Below are positions 1-11,084 of a stretch of 64,000 bases of DNA, piece after piece. This DNA comes from Metaphire vulgaris (lineage: Eukaryota > Annelida > Clitellata > Crassiclitellata > Megascolecidae), in assembly GCA_018105865.1 (NCBI GenBank), contig CM030849.1:4899133-4963132 (forward strand). The letters run 5' to 3'. Position numbers and translations under genes: made by a program. Under the pieces are notes generated by a model. That model was given only the letters and a program-made list of their open reading frames with translations. It did not search any database and had not been told where the DNA came from. Within the stretch, counting starts at the first letter, position 1; each line of letters begins with the position of its first letter.

Positions 1-128
1 CTTCGCCTTGGTCTCGAAAGTTGTGGCCTTGACTCCAAGTCTGGCTACTACTGCACTACGCCAAAGCGCTATATAAATTTACGAGATTTTACTTACTTAC
101 TGGTGGCTCGAATTGCATGATAGGTTAC

Positions 129-256
129 TTTCTGATGGCCTCCACCGATCCTTCGATGAGAACGTCTTCGTTTCCGCGCATCTCATAAAGGACTCCGTAG
201 ATGTCGAAAAGAAATCCATCTATCTCTCCGGTCAGCCATCTTTGCCCTTGCTCCAT
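129..256 (-). CDS. LHPP-like HAD phosphatase, first coding exon (gene continues off left edge)
   Basis: This exon encodes 42 codons plus 2 nt from an ATG at 256. It contains FLFDIYGVLYE, which matches HAD motif I of LHPP (the neighbouring gene has FLLDVYGVCYD), followed by EGSVEAIRK. It ends AGAAA before GTAACC, exactly the position and phase (2) of the first intron of the LHPP gene at 3,404-9,877, so the two are homologous. The first ten residues differ (MEQGQRWLTG). Both genes lie on the minus strand, with this one downstream, which suggests a tandem duplication. The divergent protein sequence argues against a recent copy. Only the nucleophile-bearing start of the enzyme is visible, so whether the gene is intact cannot be judged. 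It could also be a lone decayed exon, though it has no stop and a good donor. Confidence 0.8.
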
Positions 257-1079
257 CTTTCCTGATCCCGGGTCTGCCTCAGCCGAACAGCCAGACCAAG
301 TGGCAAGGTCTTGCAGAATCGGTGACCACGAGCCAGACGAATAGCAGATTATTAACAGACGAGTGGCTCTTTAAACATGAACTATGAATTACGGACTAAC
401 AAGAGTTCCCATTACGATGATGGCGACGACAACGTCGACGACAACAACAACAACAGTAACAATGATATGAAAAATTATAATGTCGAAGTATCTCTGGGAT
501 AAAGCTGGAGCTTTATTATTCTGGTTGTCAAATTTTCCAATAAACTGAGCATTTCCAGATATAATCTTGGAGGCTGTCCATTAATTACGTCTACAAAATA
601 AGGGAGGGCTTGCAAGTTGAAACAGTTAGACAGTTGTTGACAGGAGGGAGAGTTAAGAGAAATTGACGTCAACGATTTCCGATTTCATTTTTTACAAATG
701 ACAAAAAATAGGAAATTGCATGGAATACTATTTTATTAGAACGGAAAAAAGCATGACAGTCAAAAAGGGTCATTACCACCACAATATGACACTTGATAAG
801 CGGAAAAGGTCATCACCGCAAAATATAACTACTTCTAAACTTTTAGGGAGACCCGTCACTGATCTTAGTTGGGCCAACTTGGGGGAGGGGTCAAAAATTT
901 TTGACATAATTGTAGGGGGTCACTGAAAGTTGACAGTTGTTGACAAGGGGTGGCGGGGTAAAAAAATTGCCCGACAATTGTCGACCTAATTAATGGGCAG
1001 CCCCTAAAAACACGTCTCTTTCAATTAGCATTTCCTCTGCAGTCTGTCTTGGTGCTTCCCTCTGACTGATCCCCTGAAA

Positions 1080-1940
1080 TGACCTGCATAGTTCTTTTGC
1101 GGATGGATTTGACGTACTATCGATTGATAGATAGGATTACTTTCCGGTATTTTGTCTATTTGTCCGATGAAAAAGTCACTCCCAGCCTAGTTTCCCAAAC
1201 ATTTAGAGCCACGGCCCACTTCAGCGATTTTGTAACGTGCCGCGACCCAAATTATCGCATGTAATATCGAGAAATGCATTAGGCCATCTGACGAACGTTA
1301 GTTGTAAAAATCTTCCGAGTTTTGAATAAATGGCGAAGCAAAATTTCTGATTCAGTTCGAATGGAAATGTGGTAAATATAGGCTATTTGACAGATTTATT
1401 CACATTTTGCCAAATAAGACAACATGAGAGAAATAGATATTGAAATTATTTGAAAATTATCTTTTTAAAATTTTGCCAAGGAACATGCCATTTTTACGTG
1501 ATTCAAGAAACCTACGAATATGGCAAAATTGCTTTACCGCCAGGTTAACAATTGCACGACTCCAATAGATCCTCTATTATTACTGGAGTTTCAGAGCAAA
1601 ATGGTCGGAATACGCTTTCCTTGCCTTATTGCGAAATAAGATTAATTTTTAAAAATATCGTTATTGTCAGTTCAGGGATATTTCTAGAATTTTGAATGGG
1701 GGAGAGGAGTGTCGACCTCAAATTGGGGGTGTCCGGAGCTAATTAGTATGCATTTTGTATGCATACCATTTCGCATTACCAAATTTTTTTTGGGAGGGTG
1801 GGGTGTCAACCTCAAATTGGGAGGGTGTGGTGTTGGAGCGTGTTAGGGGGTGCAAAAATATATTTGTGTCAGTTGCAGTTTCACGTGCATGTATAGGCTC
1901 AGATGCTATTGGCTCACTTCATTTATTGACTTTATTTTAT
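1080..1940 (+). repeat. Dispersed repeat, copy 1 (copy 2 at about 14,110-14,930)
   Basis: Both copies share a long colinear series of blocks such as 'gcccacttcagcg', 'gcattaggccatctg', 'gtttcagagcaaaatggtcg' and 'attggctcac'. Copy 1 is split by the element at 1,673-1,866, which copy 2 lacks. Confidence 0.7.
1673..1866. mobile_element. hAT-like miniature element, family C
   Basis: Starts CAGGGATATTTCTAG and is flanked by a perfect 8-bp duplication (tgtcagtt). It is homologous to 32,716-32,898 throughout, including 'gtcgacctcaaattgg' and 'gtccggagctaattagtatg'. The right end has decayed. Confidence 0.88.
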
Positions 1941-2462
1941 TTTATTGCATGCCTACAGAATTAAATCTCGAGCATATACAAGACAAGAAAATTTAATAAG
2001 TACAGTACTGGTACAAAATGAAATATTCATCAATACACGAAGCACCTCATTTTAAAATTCTTGTGCTTAAACCCTCCTCCCAAGATAGGCTTAGATGAAT
2101 TTATCCAAGTATCACAGAATGCAAATACATAAAAAATCAAGTCAGAGATCATTAAATTATTGATATTTTATTCGTATTTAATAAAATACAAGTCTGTTAT
2201 TATGAAATTTTAACTTTGCTCAAATTACAACGGCAAAACTGAATAACTATACGCACTGAAAACCAAATGCACAAATCAAAAAATTACTTGTCCCAGTTTT
2301 ATTCAACGACATTCACAGATGCCACAAATTTTAGCAAGTTCAGTAAAATCCATCCCGAGTAAACTGTCGCAACTGGCAGGGTTATGGTTCTCGAGACCCG
2401 AAACGTGGTTTTGAAAGTCTTGGTTTTGGGCTGTCAGAGTGTCTTGGTCTTGTAGTCTTAAC

Positions 2463-2644
2463 CAGGGTGCAATTTGTAGGGGGGCAGCATGGGAGAATCT
2501 TCCCCCCCACCACTGCCCAACTACATCCCCTACTGCAACATCCCCCCACAACTACATTCCCCAACTGCTACATTTCCCCAGCAACTACATCCCCCCAAGC
2601 ACGACATATCCCCCCCACTGCTCCAGATCACAAATTGCACCCTG
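2463..2644. mobile_element. hAT-like miniature element, family M
   Basis: Ends CAGGGTGCAATTTGTAG and CACAAATTGCACCCTG, with a perfect 8-bp duplication gtcttaac. The inside is a run of degenerate ACTACATCCCCC units. A second copy is at 43,874-44,041. Confidence 0.9.
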
Positions 2645-3403
2645 GTCTTAACAACAAGTCTGCATACAATGGATTTTTCAATTCTTTTGATTTCAAAAAA
2701 ATGTACAATTGCACTATAAGAATCTACGATGCTGGTATGCATTGAAAACAAGAGCACAACCTTAAGAGCGGATATTAAGAAAGTTTTACAGCACACACAA
2801 GATTACAATTTTACTTAAACCAAATATACTTAACAGTAAGTATAATATATGAAGCTTCATTCATTTCACAGAATAGGTCAAGTACAGTGCCACCTAGGAG
2901 TAACAATTGGCAGCATACACTGTAGATATCAATTTACAACTGTACATATTAGAAAATACAAGGTTCATTCTGTACTGAAATTGCTTGTGCTAGCCAAGAA
3001 AATTCCTGACAATAAATTTCCTTTTAATAGGAATTTAGCTTCCAGAATTCATAATATAAGAAACATAAATGTTTCAGTATTTTGCCCTAAATATTTTGCT
3101 CTTGTATTTCGAGTTACGAACACAAGGTGGGAGGTCGCAATTAGGTCACAGGCAGGTCAAATCAAGCCTCTAGCCAATCATTGTGCAGAGCCTAATATAT
3201 TCGTACTATTAAATATATTTGCTTATACTCATTGCAATTACATCATAAATATACTACATTAGATCAAGTCATTGACTCTCCATGAAACCTGAATGCTTGT
3301 TATACAGGTTTGAACTAGAAATATTATTAAACCAAGAGGGTGTAACCGGAACTAAAAAACAAAACTCTAAGCAGGGATGGTGGTAACTTCGAGCCGTCAT
3401 TGA

Positions 3404-6400
3404 TCAACTTCGGTGCTGCAAGAACAAATTGACGGCTTGGAGCAGATTGTCAACATATCCGTCGGGTTTCACAAAAGGATGAGGCTCGTCCTGGGCTCTA
3501 AAACAAAGAAAGACTTTAACCCCTTAACTGGGGATCCTGGATATATCCGTCCATTTTACATGAGTTACAGTTAAATACACGGTAAAAAATAGATGACGAC
3601 TGACAAATGAAATAATTATAATTAAATTATTACTAACTATTACTACTGTACATGGTTATTAATGCACATTAAGTCATTCACAAAAGGAAGAATTGCATGT
3701 CATGGGTGAACGACTTGGCAAAGGCTGCTAGGCGGTGGCTAGTGTCAGATGTGAACCTGCTACCCATAAAAAGGCACATGAATGTTAGCATAAATTGTAT
3801 TGTATACTGGACTATTTATATAGCGCAGTAAACATAGCATAACCAAAAACAAGGGCGCTTTACAGGGGGTACGACTCCCTAAACAGATGGCTTTTCAGTC
3901 TGTTTTTGAAGATGGGCCGAGCTTTGATCAACTAAGATACTAAATAAATGCTAGTTGTGGATTTGTGGAACCTTCCAAAATCTTGAATGAGATGAGATCT
4001 AAGATGCATGCTTAAACCAGCTGCATGATTCTCTTCCAACAAGAACTTCTTAAACAAATTACAGTGGGCATAAAAATTATTTAAATAAAAAATTACAAAT
4101 TCTACAGAAGTCATTGTATGATCAAAAACAGATCAGTTATTAGAAACACAGTGTAAAAATCATTAGACTAAATTTTAGACCAAATGATTCCACTTGAGGC
4201 TTATAATATGGTCACAGAAAGAATTAATAAAATGAGCCTAGGGAACATGTTAAAAAGGACATGGGTAACCACCATCCATCACCATCAATAACTGTGGGCT
4301 TAGTGCCCGTTGGTGTCTGATGCAATCACCACAGTTTTGTCCCAATCTTTTCTGTTGGCAGCAACATGAAATAGTTCTTGCAGACATTTTCCACACCAAT
4401 CACCAATGTCATCACACCAATCACCAATGTCATCACACCAATCGCCAATGTCATCACACCGTTCCCCATGTGGCCTTCGTTTTTTTGTTGGAACCGTCCA
4501 TTATTCCCAGCATTATAGTCTTCATCTTTCTATCATCTTTCATACGACAAATATGTCCAAAGAGACGCAGTTTCACTTTCTGCATCAAGGGTTCCTTTGG
4601 CTGGATTTTCTTCTATAGTTTCTTGTTGCTGATCTTTTCCACTCATCCAAATTCTAAGAATTTTTCTGTAGCATTTCCTTTCAAATGCTGAAATTCTTTT
4701 CTCCAATTCTGTTGTGATGGTCCACGTGTCAAATCCATACAAGAAGCTGCTGAAAATACATGCTTCAAGAACCTTCTTGTCTACTCTGAGTCTTATCGCC
4801 TTGCTCTTCCAGATATTGTCCATTGCCTTTGGATATCCTAGGGCTTTTGCTGCTCTTATTGCTACTTCTTTCTTGCAGTCTAGATCATGTGTCATGCTGT
4901 GTCCAAGGTAGGTGAAACTGTTCACGTTTTCTTATTCAAATTCATCCCCTTTGATCCTTCCTCGAAAATATCTTTCTGCCCAAACGCCATTGTTTTCGTC
5001 TTTTCAAAGTTCATTGATAAACCATAAAACTGATAAACATTGGTAACACATTGACATTCATGGTACGTAGAAAACATAGAAAAAGTATTGTAAATAAATG
5101 TACCGGTATTTTCCAGTTCGGACTTGGACTCCACGAATTCCGCACGACTGGGCACCCTGAACATCGCCAACTATATCGTCACCAATCATCACAGCCTGAA
5201 AAGAAGAGAACACCAAAATGTCCACCACAAAACAATAAACAGTTAACAAAAACGTTTATATAACACAAAATCCAAACTCGAAGAAAAATATTGGAAGCCA
5301 AGGCTAATCAGCCACACCAATGCAAATAAAAATTAAATATCACATCATCAACTTCTTCATGAAATAAAGGACCGTTAAGCCCATTGTTGATTTGCAAAGG
5401 CAAGAGACAATAAGATACAGCTTCACAAAGTCTTATCTTTGAGACGTGTCTAAATGGTTAACTCCTCAAAATCTCATTTAAGTTTTATTCATTTCCAGGA
5501 GTAAACTGAACACCTATCTTTTCCAAATCTCATACCAAGCACATCATAATCAATCTAGTCCTGTACAGTAGAACTTCGTTATGATGTACTCAGCTACAGC
5601 ATATCCTCGGTTATAATGTGACACAATGTTCGGTCCCGTGAGATGCGCTACCATATTGGGTGGTATCGGATATAAGGTACTTGAAATATAGCGCACTGAA
5701 TTGTACAGACCTGCTATGTATGTTATAACAAAGTTCTACTGTAAGCTTTTTTCATTAATTTGCAACAGGGACAAAAGTGTTAAATGCCCTGATTCGATTA
5801 AAACTTTAAAAACTTAATGTTTCCTATCCGCATACCAGGAAATTGCCAGCATCAGAATTACTCTCAACATGAATAATCCTGAAACTCCACAAGTCATCTA
5901 CCCTAGCTTTGAGTTACAGTTCTTGTGAAACTTCAAACATAGTTACCATGAAGTGAATTTGATTTCTCATTTGACCAACTATAGGTCCATCCAAATAGCA
6001 CGTACGCATTGAAGAGGGTGAGAGGGGGTTGGATTTAGGAGATTTTGAGTATGTACGATGTGCAAACTAGGAGGGGGTTGCAAATATGCCTTTTTTGCCT
6101 ATGTACTTTATGAATGAGCCCTATTTAATAAAAATTACTAGAGCGCCTGAAATTTACAGTAAAACATAGTTATATAATGTGCAAAAACAGTTCATGACAC
6201 TAAATCCTAGATACCTCTTCTGGTTTCAAATGCATATCTTCTAGAGCTGCATTGAAGAATTCTGCTGCAGGCTTTCCAATGACCGTGGCCTTAATGTCAC
6301 AAGCAAACTAGAAAACAAGAAATAGATAGATAAACATAATACGTTGGCAAACATATGATGGCACAAAAGATGTGTGATGGGGGCGGGGGATGGCAGAGTG

Positions 6401-8579
6401 GGTTATGTGCTGGAGCGTCAGGCTGACGGAGCGGGTTCAAGCCCCGTTAGTGCCCCCAGTGGCTTTCACACAGGCAGTGATGCCATCTAAGCCACTTTAA
6501 ATCATGCTAAGTTTTAAGTTTAACCACTGAAATTATTTTGACGTTTAGTCCATAGCTCCAAAGGCAATCGATCCACTGCCATGCTAAAAATTTTAATATT
6601 ACAAGCCATGATGATGAAGACAAGGATGAAGATGACGACAACGATGATGATGACAATGAGTTCTCTACCCAGTTCTCTACCCAGATTCAAACCCTCAACC
6701 TTTGGCTGCATGAAACTCAAAAAACTATACCAAGTCCACCTCAGAAGACTACACTGATATCATAACCAGGCCCATCAACAGAAAATCCGAGCTCCTGGGC
6801 AGAGCAGTCACGGGACCATAAACAATTTTTAGCTTTATGGGATAATTTAGCAAAACCTTTACAATATCAGCCACAAAATTCAATGATTATAAAACCAAAT
6901 GGAGAATACGTCGGATACATACGACGACGACGTTTTTTCGCTTGTCAAGACTTTTCAACCTGAAGTCATCCCTGTTTTGCATTCTTGTTTACAAGGAAAG
7001 AACGATAGAGGAAAACTACTCAACAACTAACCTACTAAATTTATAGGAAACTAATTTAAATTTCTTTTTTGTTACCTCAAGGGCACGGGCATAAGCACCA
7101 CAATCCAGCATCAGTCCACCAACCTCTTTGTAGTATTTTCTAGAAAAATAAGATACCTCTTTATTTCAGTACAAGTAATATAATTATAATTAGAGCTTGC
7201 TGTGTGTTGGAACCTATGAATTAGTATCTTAAGTACTTTTTGTTTTGGAATTTTGAAGCTTGATGGCGCTTGATTATATTTCCTCTCCTGTATTACTCGT
7301 AGTCTTTGGTCTTGGCTTCTTGGTCGGTTGTGAAATTAAAGAAATTATATTATAATTCTCCGTTTTACTGGACTCTGTCTCTTCCATTTTGGTTGTTGCT
7401 GATTATGGACCTTTGCGAGAATAAAGCCTTTTAAATCAACCTAATTTCACTTAATAATATAACACCGCACTCCCAAGTTATCTGCCCCCAAAAATGTCCA
7501 GTTTTCACACCGCTTGTGAACCAGATGAGTGACGTAGCTTGATTACATTCTGTATCCCTCACAGACAGCTAGGAGTGAAGAACTCGTTCAAGGTTGCTAC
7601 ACAGTTAGCAGGGTCAGATCCAATTGCATGAAAAGAATCGTACAACTCCACCACACCCTCAAATAAAACTAGGATTTCAATAAATACACAAAAAAGGGTG
7701 AATTCTGTTTAAAAATCAACAGCGATACAAAAACACCAACATAGCCTACCCAGTGCCCAGTGTTATGAGGATTGCATTCTTGTCTTTAAGGAGCAGCTGA
7801 AAAGCCCGATTCAAATTGTCGTACGTGAATCTGTATTGAGCGTCGCCCAAAACAACACAATTTGGATTTGATGTGTTGAGGTCTTTAAATTCATCATCGA
7901 CCGCTGAAACAAATAATCCAATGACAATTGAATGCATAAAACGATTATCATATGATATGTATCTTTATAATATGTATTGTAAAGATATGTATCTTTACAA
8001 TAGCTCTGTTCAAATTCTAGAAGTCGATTACAGACACAGGAAAGATAGTTGTAAAGGTGCATTTTACAAAAAAATGGCATTACCCTCTTGCCTCACACAG
8101 TTCATGAACCTGCTTTTTCTTACCAGCTACACTATAAAGAATATCCAAAAATATTAAGGTCTTCTCGTTTACATCATAAAAGCAAATTATAACATGATAT
8201 TCAAGCAGATTTTCAAAACACAACTATTCCATGCCTCATTTGCCACGTCCTGGCACTGTAACAAAATTGTCTAATAACATTAAAAAATAAAATAATAACA
8301 GAGCTATTGTTATTGTTGTTGCAGTTGCTATAAAAGCTTGAGCAAATTGGGAATTTCATTTTCAAGCCGAACAACACCGTCACAACAATATGCATGTGAA
8401 AGCATGAACTAATTTCAGGAATCAACCAAGAACAAGATTAAACAGACCTGACAGTACAGTATTTTGTCATGATTCCACAGTCCTGTATTAAGTCACCATT
8501 AGACACGACATCACAATTATTACTGGTATACTAATATACAAATATTTATTACATATTACTAGTATCATATTATATATTA

Positions 8580-8619
<40 letters not shown>

Positions 8620-8877
8620 CATCATCATCAGTGCTGAAAGTCAGCCGGAACGTGTTGGAACTGAGTTTCAGCACCTTTTAGGACCACGAAAGTTTTTTCC
8701 CATAATTTTTCAATATTTGTTCCAATATTGTAAAAGCACTGTGTACTTGTTGCAAAACTATTAATCTAAGATTTAAAAAGCGCTACAGAAATGTAAATGA
8801 TGGCTACCCGTAGTTCGTTAGGGTTAGGGTTGCGCCAAGAGAGTTCCTGCACCTTTTTTCACAGACTTTCGGCACTG

Positions 8878-8913
<36 letters not shown>

Positions 8914-9877
8914 TATTGTCAGCACAGTTGGCATCTTGGTAATTAATATTACCGGTAAATATTACAGTGTAAGTATATTTACTCAGAAACTGAAAAAGTC
9001 ACCTGGATCAACGATCAAATACGGCCGAAGGTTGTGCTTACGAAGGTAACTAATGGCCGCTGGAATTGGAGTGAAGATCTCATTCTCTCGCACGTCAAAC
9101 TCGAGAGAAGCGAGTTTGTCGACTACTTGCTTTGACGTTCGAGTCGAAGTGTTGCTGCAAAATCTAAATGGGATTCCTGCTTCGCGAAGTCTAAAACAAC
9201 AAATTTATTCAGTAAATGTTTCAACATTAATAAGCACAATCAAAAAGTCCAAGCTCTTCCACTACCATTACTACTGCTGCTACTATTACTACCATTACCA
9301 CTGCTGCTGCTGCTACCACTACTGCTACTACTACTACTACTACTACTACTACTGCTACCACTACTACTGCTGCTGCTACTACTAGTCCTGCTACTACACT
9401 GCAACTTATACTACTATTTCTGCTACAACTAAATTCCAGGAGACACATGAAACATTGAAAAATTCCTAACAAATCCTAACTATGTTAGTGTATTTAAGTG
9501 TGAAATGGCTTTTAGGTTAATTTGGAGATTTGCCCATCAAAAGATGATAGGCAGCTACGTTATTCTACAAATCCATTACTCTAAGAATGAAATACATTGC
9601 CTGTTAATAAATTATTAGTTCTCTTGTAACTATTTTGATCTTTTTGGGCAGTGGGCACCAAGGTGGGCACTAAAGAAGTTATGGAAAAGCACTGTGGATA
9701 AATTCAAAAGGGTGGAAATTGCAAATGCGAGGATTCTAACTTTCTGACTGCTTCGGAGGATCCGTCGATCGCGACGTCCTTCGTTCCGCTGTCGTAGCAG
9801 ACTCCGTAGACGTCCAGAAGGAATCCTCGGATGGGATTTCCATCTTTAAACCAGATTTTGTCCTCTCCGGTCGCCAT
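3404..9877 (-). CDS. LHPP: LHPP, phospholysine/phosphohistidine inorganic pyrophosphate phosphatase (7 coding exons, complete)
   Basis: Coding exons (minus): 9,741-9,877; 9,003-9,190; 7,750-7,903; 7,076-7,139; 6,215-6,307; 5,104-5,195; 3,404-3,497. They total 822 nt, or 273 aa plus stop, close to the roughly 270 aa usual for LHPP. All junctions are GT-AG and phases chain (2,1,2,0,0,2). HAD motifs are visible: I, FLLDVYGVCYDSG (nucleophile Asp); II, FRFCSNTS; III, Lys in VIGKPAAEFF; IV, MIGDDIVGDVQGAQ (metal-binding acidic residues). LHPP-typical stretches include NTSNPNCVVLGD, GKYYKEVGGLMLD and DGYVDNLLQAV near the C-terminus. Family members are cytosolic Mg-dependent phosphatases acting on pyrophosphate, phospholysine and phosphohistidine. 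The ATG at 9,877 has a good context (AAGATGG). An in-frame ATG at 9,931 would add a hydrophobic 18-residue leader, but a pyrimidine tract and AG lie there, so it is more likely intron/5'UTR. The last intron (3,498-5,103) carries a LINE fragment. Confidence 0.95.
4290..5060 (-). mobile_element. LINE fragment: reverse transcriptase tail, in LHPP last intron
   Basis: Decayed minus-strand frames read GLSMNFEKTKTMAFG, SFTYLGHSMTHDLDCKKE and FLYGFDTWTITTELEKRISA, typical of the region after the RT catalytic core in non-LTR elements. A frame break separates the first two. The 3' side runs into CAT-rich repeats. Confidence 0.75.
5566..5741. mobile_element. pogo/mariner-like miniature element
   Basis: Terminal inverted repeats CAGTAGAACTTCGTTAT and ATAACAAAGTTCTACTG, flanked by TA. 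CAGTAGAAC ends are typical of pogo/Tigger relatives. Other copies are at 61,610-62,370 and (broken) about 27,837-28,009. Confidence 0.85.
6379..6505 (+). mobile_element. tRNA-derived SINE
   Basis: A tRNA-like head has an A box (TGGCAGAGTGG, 6,391) and B box (GGTTCAAGCC, 6,434) about 33 nt apart, and terminal GGGGGC/GCCCCC pairing. The body ends 'cacaca...ccactttaaat', a tail shared with sequences before ATT microsatellites elsewhere. Confidence 0.75.
8629..8877. mobile_element. hAT-like miniature element, family N, inside an ATA microsatellite
   Basis: Ends CAGTGCTGAAAGTC and GACTTTCGGCACTG. The ATA/ATC repeat on both sides makes the 8-bp duplication ambiguous. It contains the telomere-like run gttagggttagggtt. 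Confidence 0.7.
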
Positions 9878-10135
9878 CTTGTATAATGCAGCTATTAATG
9901 CTGCCGCTATAATAAGAAAAAATAACATCAAATTTTATTGTTTAATGTTGTTGTAAAAATTGACAAAGTTTTCATTACTATTAGCATTATTTTATTATTA
10001 TAAGTAGTAGTAGTAACTATAGTAGGAGTAGTAGAAGAGCAAGTAATTAGGTAAAATATCGTGACTTTATATAGCGCTTTGCAGTACCGCAGTAGCTGTT
10101 ATTCTTAGGAAGTTACACTGTAGGATTGTAGGTGC

Positions 10136-10189
<54 letters not shown>

Positions 10190-10894
10190 ATACATACGAC
10201 TGCGCTATAATAAAATCAATCGAATGTTTTCTTTTACGTCATCGTTGTATTCATGACGACGGCGTCCATTCGATTTCAATTGTTAACGGAAAGTTGACTC
10301 AGATTTTGGGCGGAGTAGGACGAAAGAACGTCTTTCGAAGTGGAAAAAGTGGAAAAAAATCGCCTTCTCACCACCAAAACTACGGTATAAGCGCTTCCAG
10401 AACAGCTTCCTTCGTTATGCACATCGTTGGAATCTGAATTTTTCGAATAATTTAAATAGATTTCGGGACTTTTTATCGAACGTTGCTGGCTCATAAGTTT
10501 TCTGCTGGGCAGATAACCCCAGCATTTTACGACAGTTATGCATCTTATTTCTAATTGTTTCCCTTTATTTGTTAATTTTAGTTGTAGGCATAGGTCTATG
10601 GAACGACTGTGCTGATAACTAGATGAAGTGAGAGCTTATTAAGACCCGTATAGGCCTATGCCTATTGTCGATTTATTTGGCTAAATTTGTTATTTGAATA
10701 ACTTAATCACATATCTTAATATTATTTCATAATTAATTTAATTATGTTAACTTAGTTGATCTTAGTCATAATTTGTAATCTTAATGCTTAATTAATTTAG
10801 TTAATTAACTTAATAATTGATCTTGGCAGCAGTTGATGGTCGTTCCATGATTTGAATCATAATCCTCCATTGTCAATTCCAATCAATAAGTTAT

Positions 10895-10958
<64 letters not shown>

Positions 10959-11084
10959 TATTTTGATAGGCAATTGAAGGCTACATATTTGCATATTGTG
11001 ATAAGTGTCAAAATATTGATGCGTTGCCTATGATGAATTGTTGCATATGATTAATTAAACTATTTCATAGACACAAAAGTCAAG
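9878..11084. promoter_or_regulatory. Divergent intergenic region between LHPP and TPPP
   Basis: This holds the 5' sides of two divergent genes. A probable splice acceptor (pyrimidine run then AG) lies just upstream of the LHPP ATG, and another (tatttcatag at 11,061-11,070) just upstream of the TPPP ATG. Both genes therefore probably have untranslated first exons within or beyond this gap. Repeats present are an AAT microsatellite (10,138-10,189), a dispersed 'TATATAGCGCTTTG' repeat (about 10,040-10,105) and a TA run (about 10,895-10,955). I see no recognisable core promoter motif. The 10,200-10,560 stretch is non-repetitive and is the best candidate for start sites. Confidence 0.4.

Larger units (their letters stand above)
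257..3403. other. Intergenic region between the two LHPP-type genes
   Basis: Contents: a diverged dispersed repeat (about 1,080-1,940) interrupted by a hAT-like element (1,673-1,866), a second hAT-like element (2,463-2,644) and AT-rich unique sequence. I see no supported gene and no clear LHPP polyA signal close to its stop codon. Confidence 0.5.

Noticed and set aside
3932..4114. 60-codon minus-strand frame in the LHPP intron
   Set aside because: AT-rich, no splice-site support, and LHPP exons on both sides join in phase without it.
6379..6455. Functional tRNA gene
   Set aside because: A and B boxes are present, but the arms pair imperfectly and the sequence continues into a SINE body; other copies are equally imperfect.
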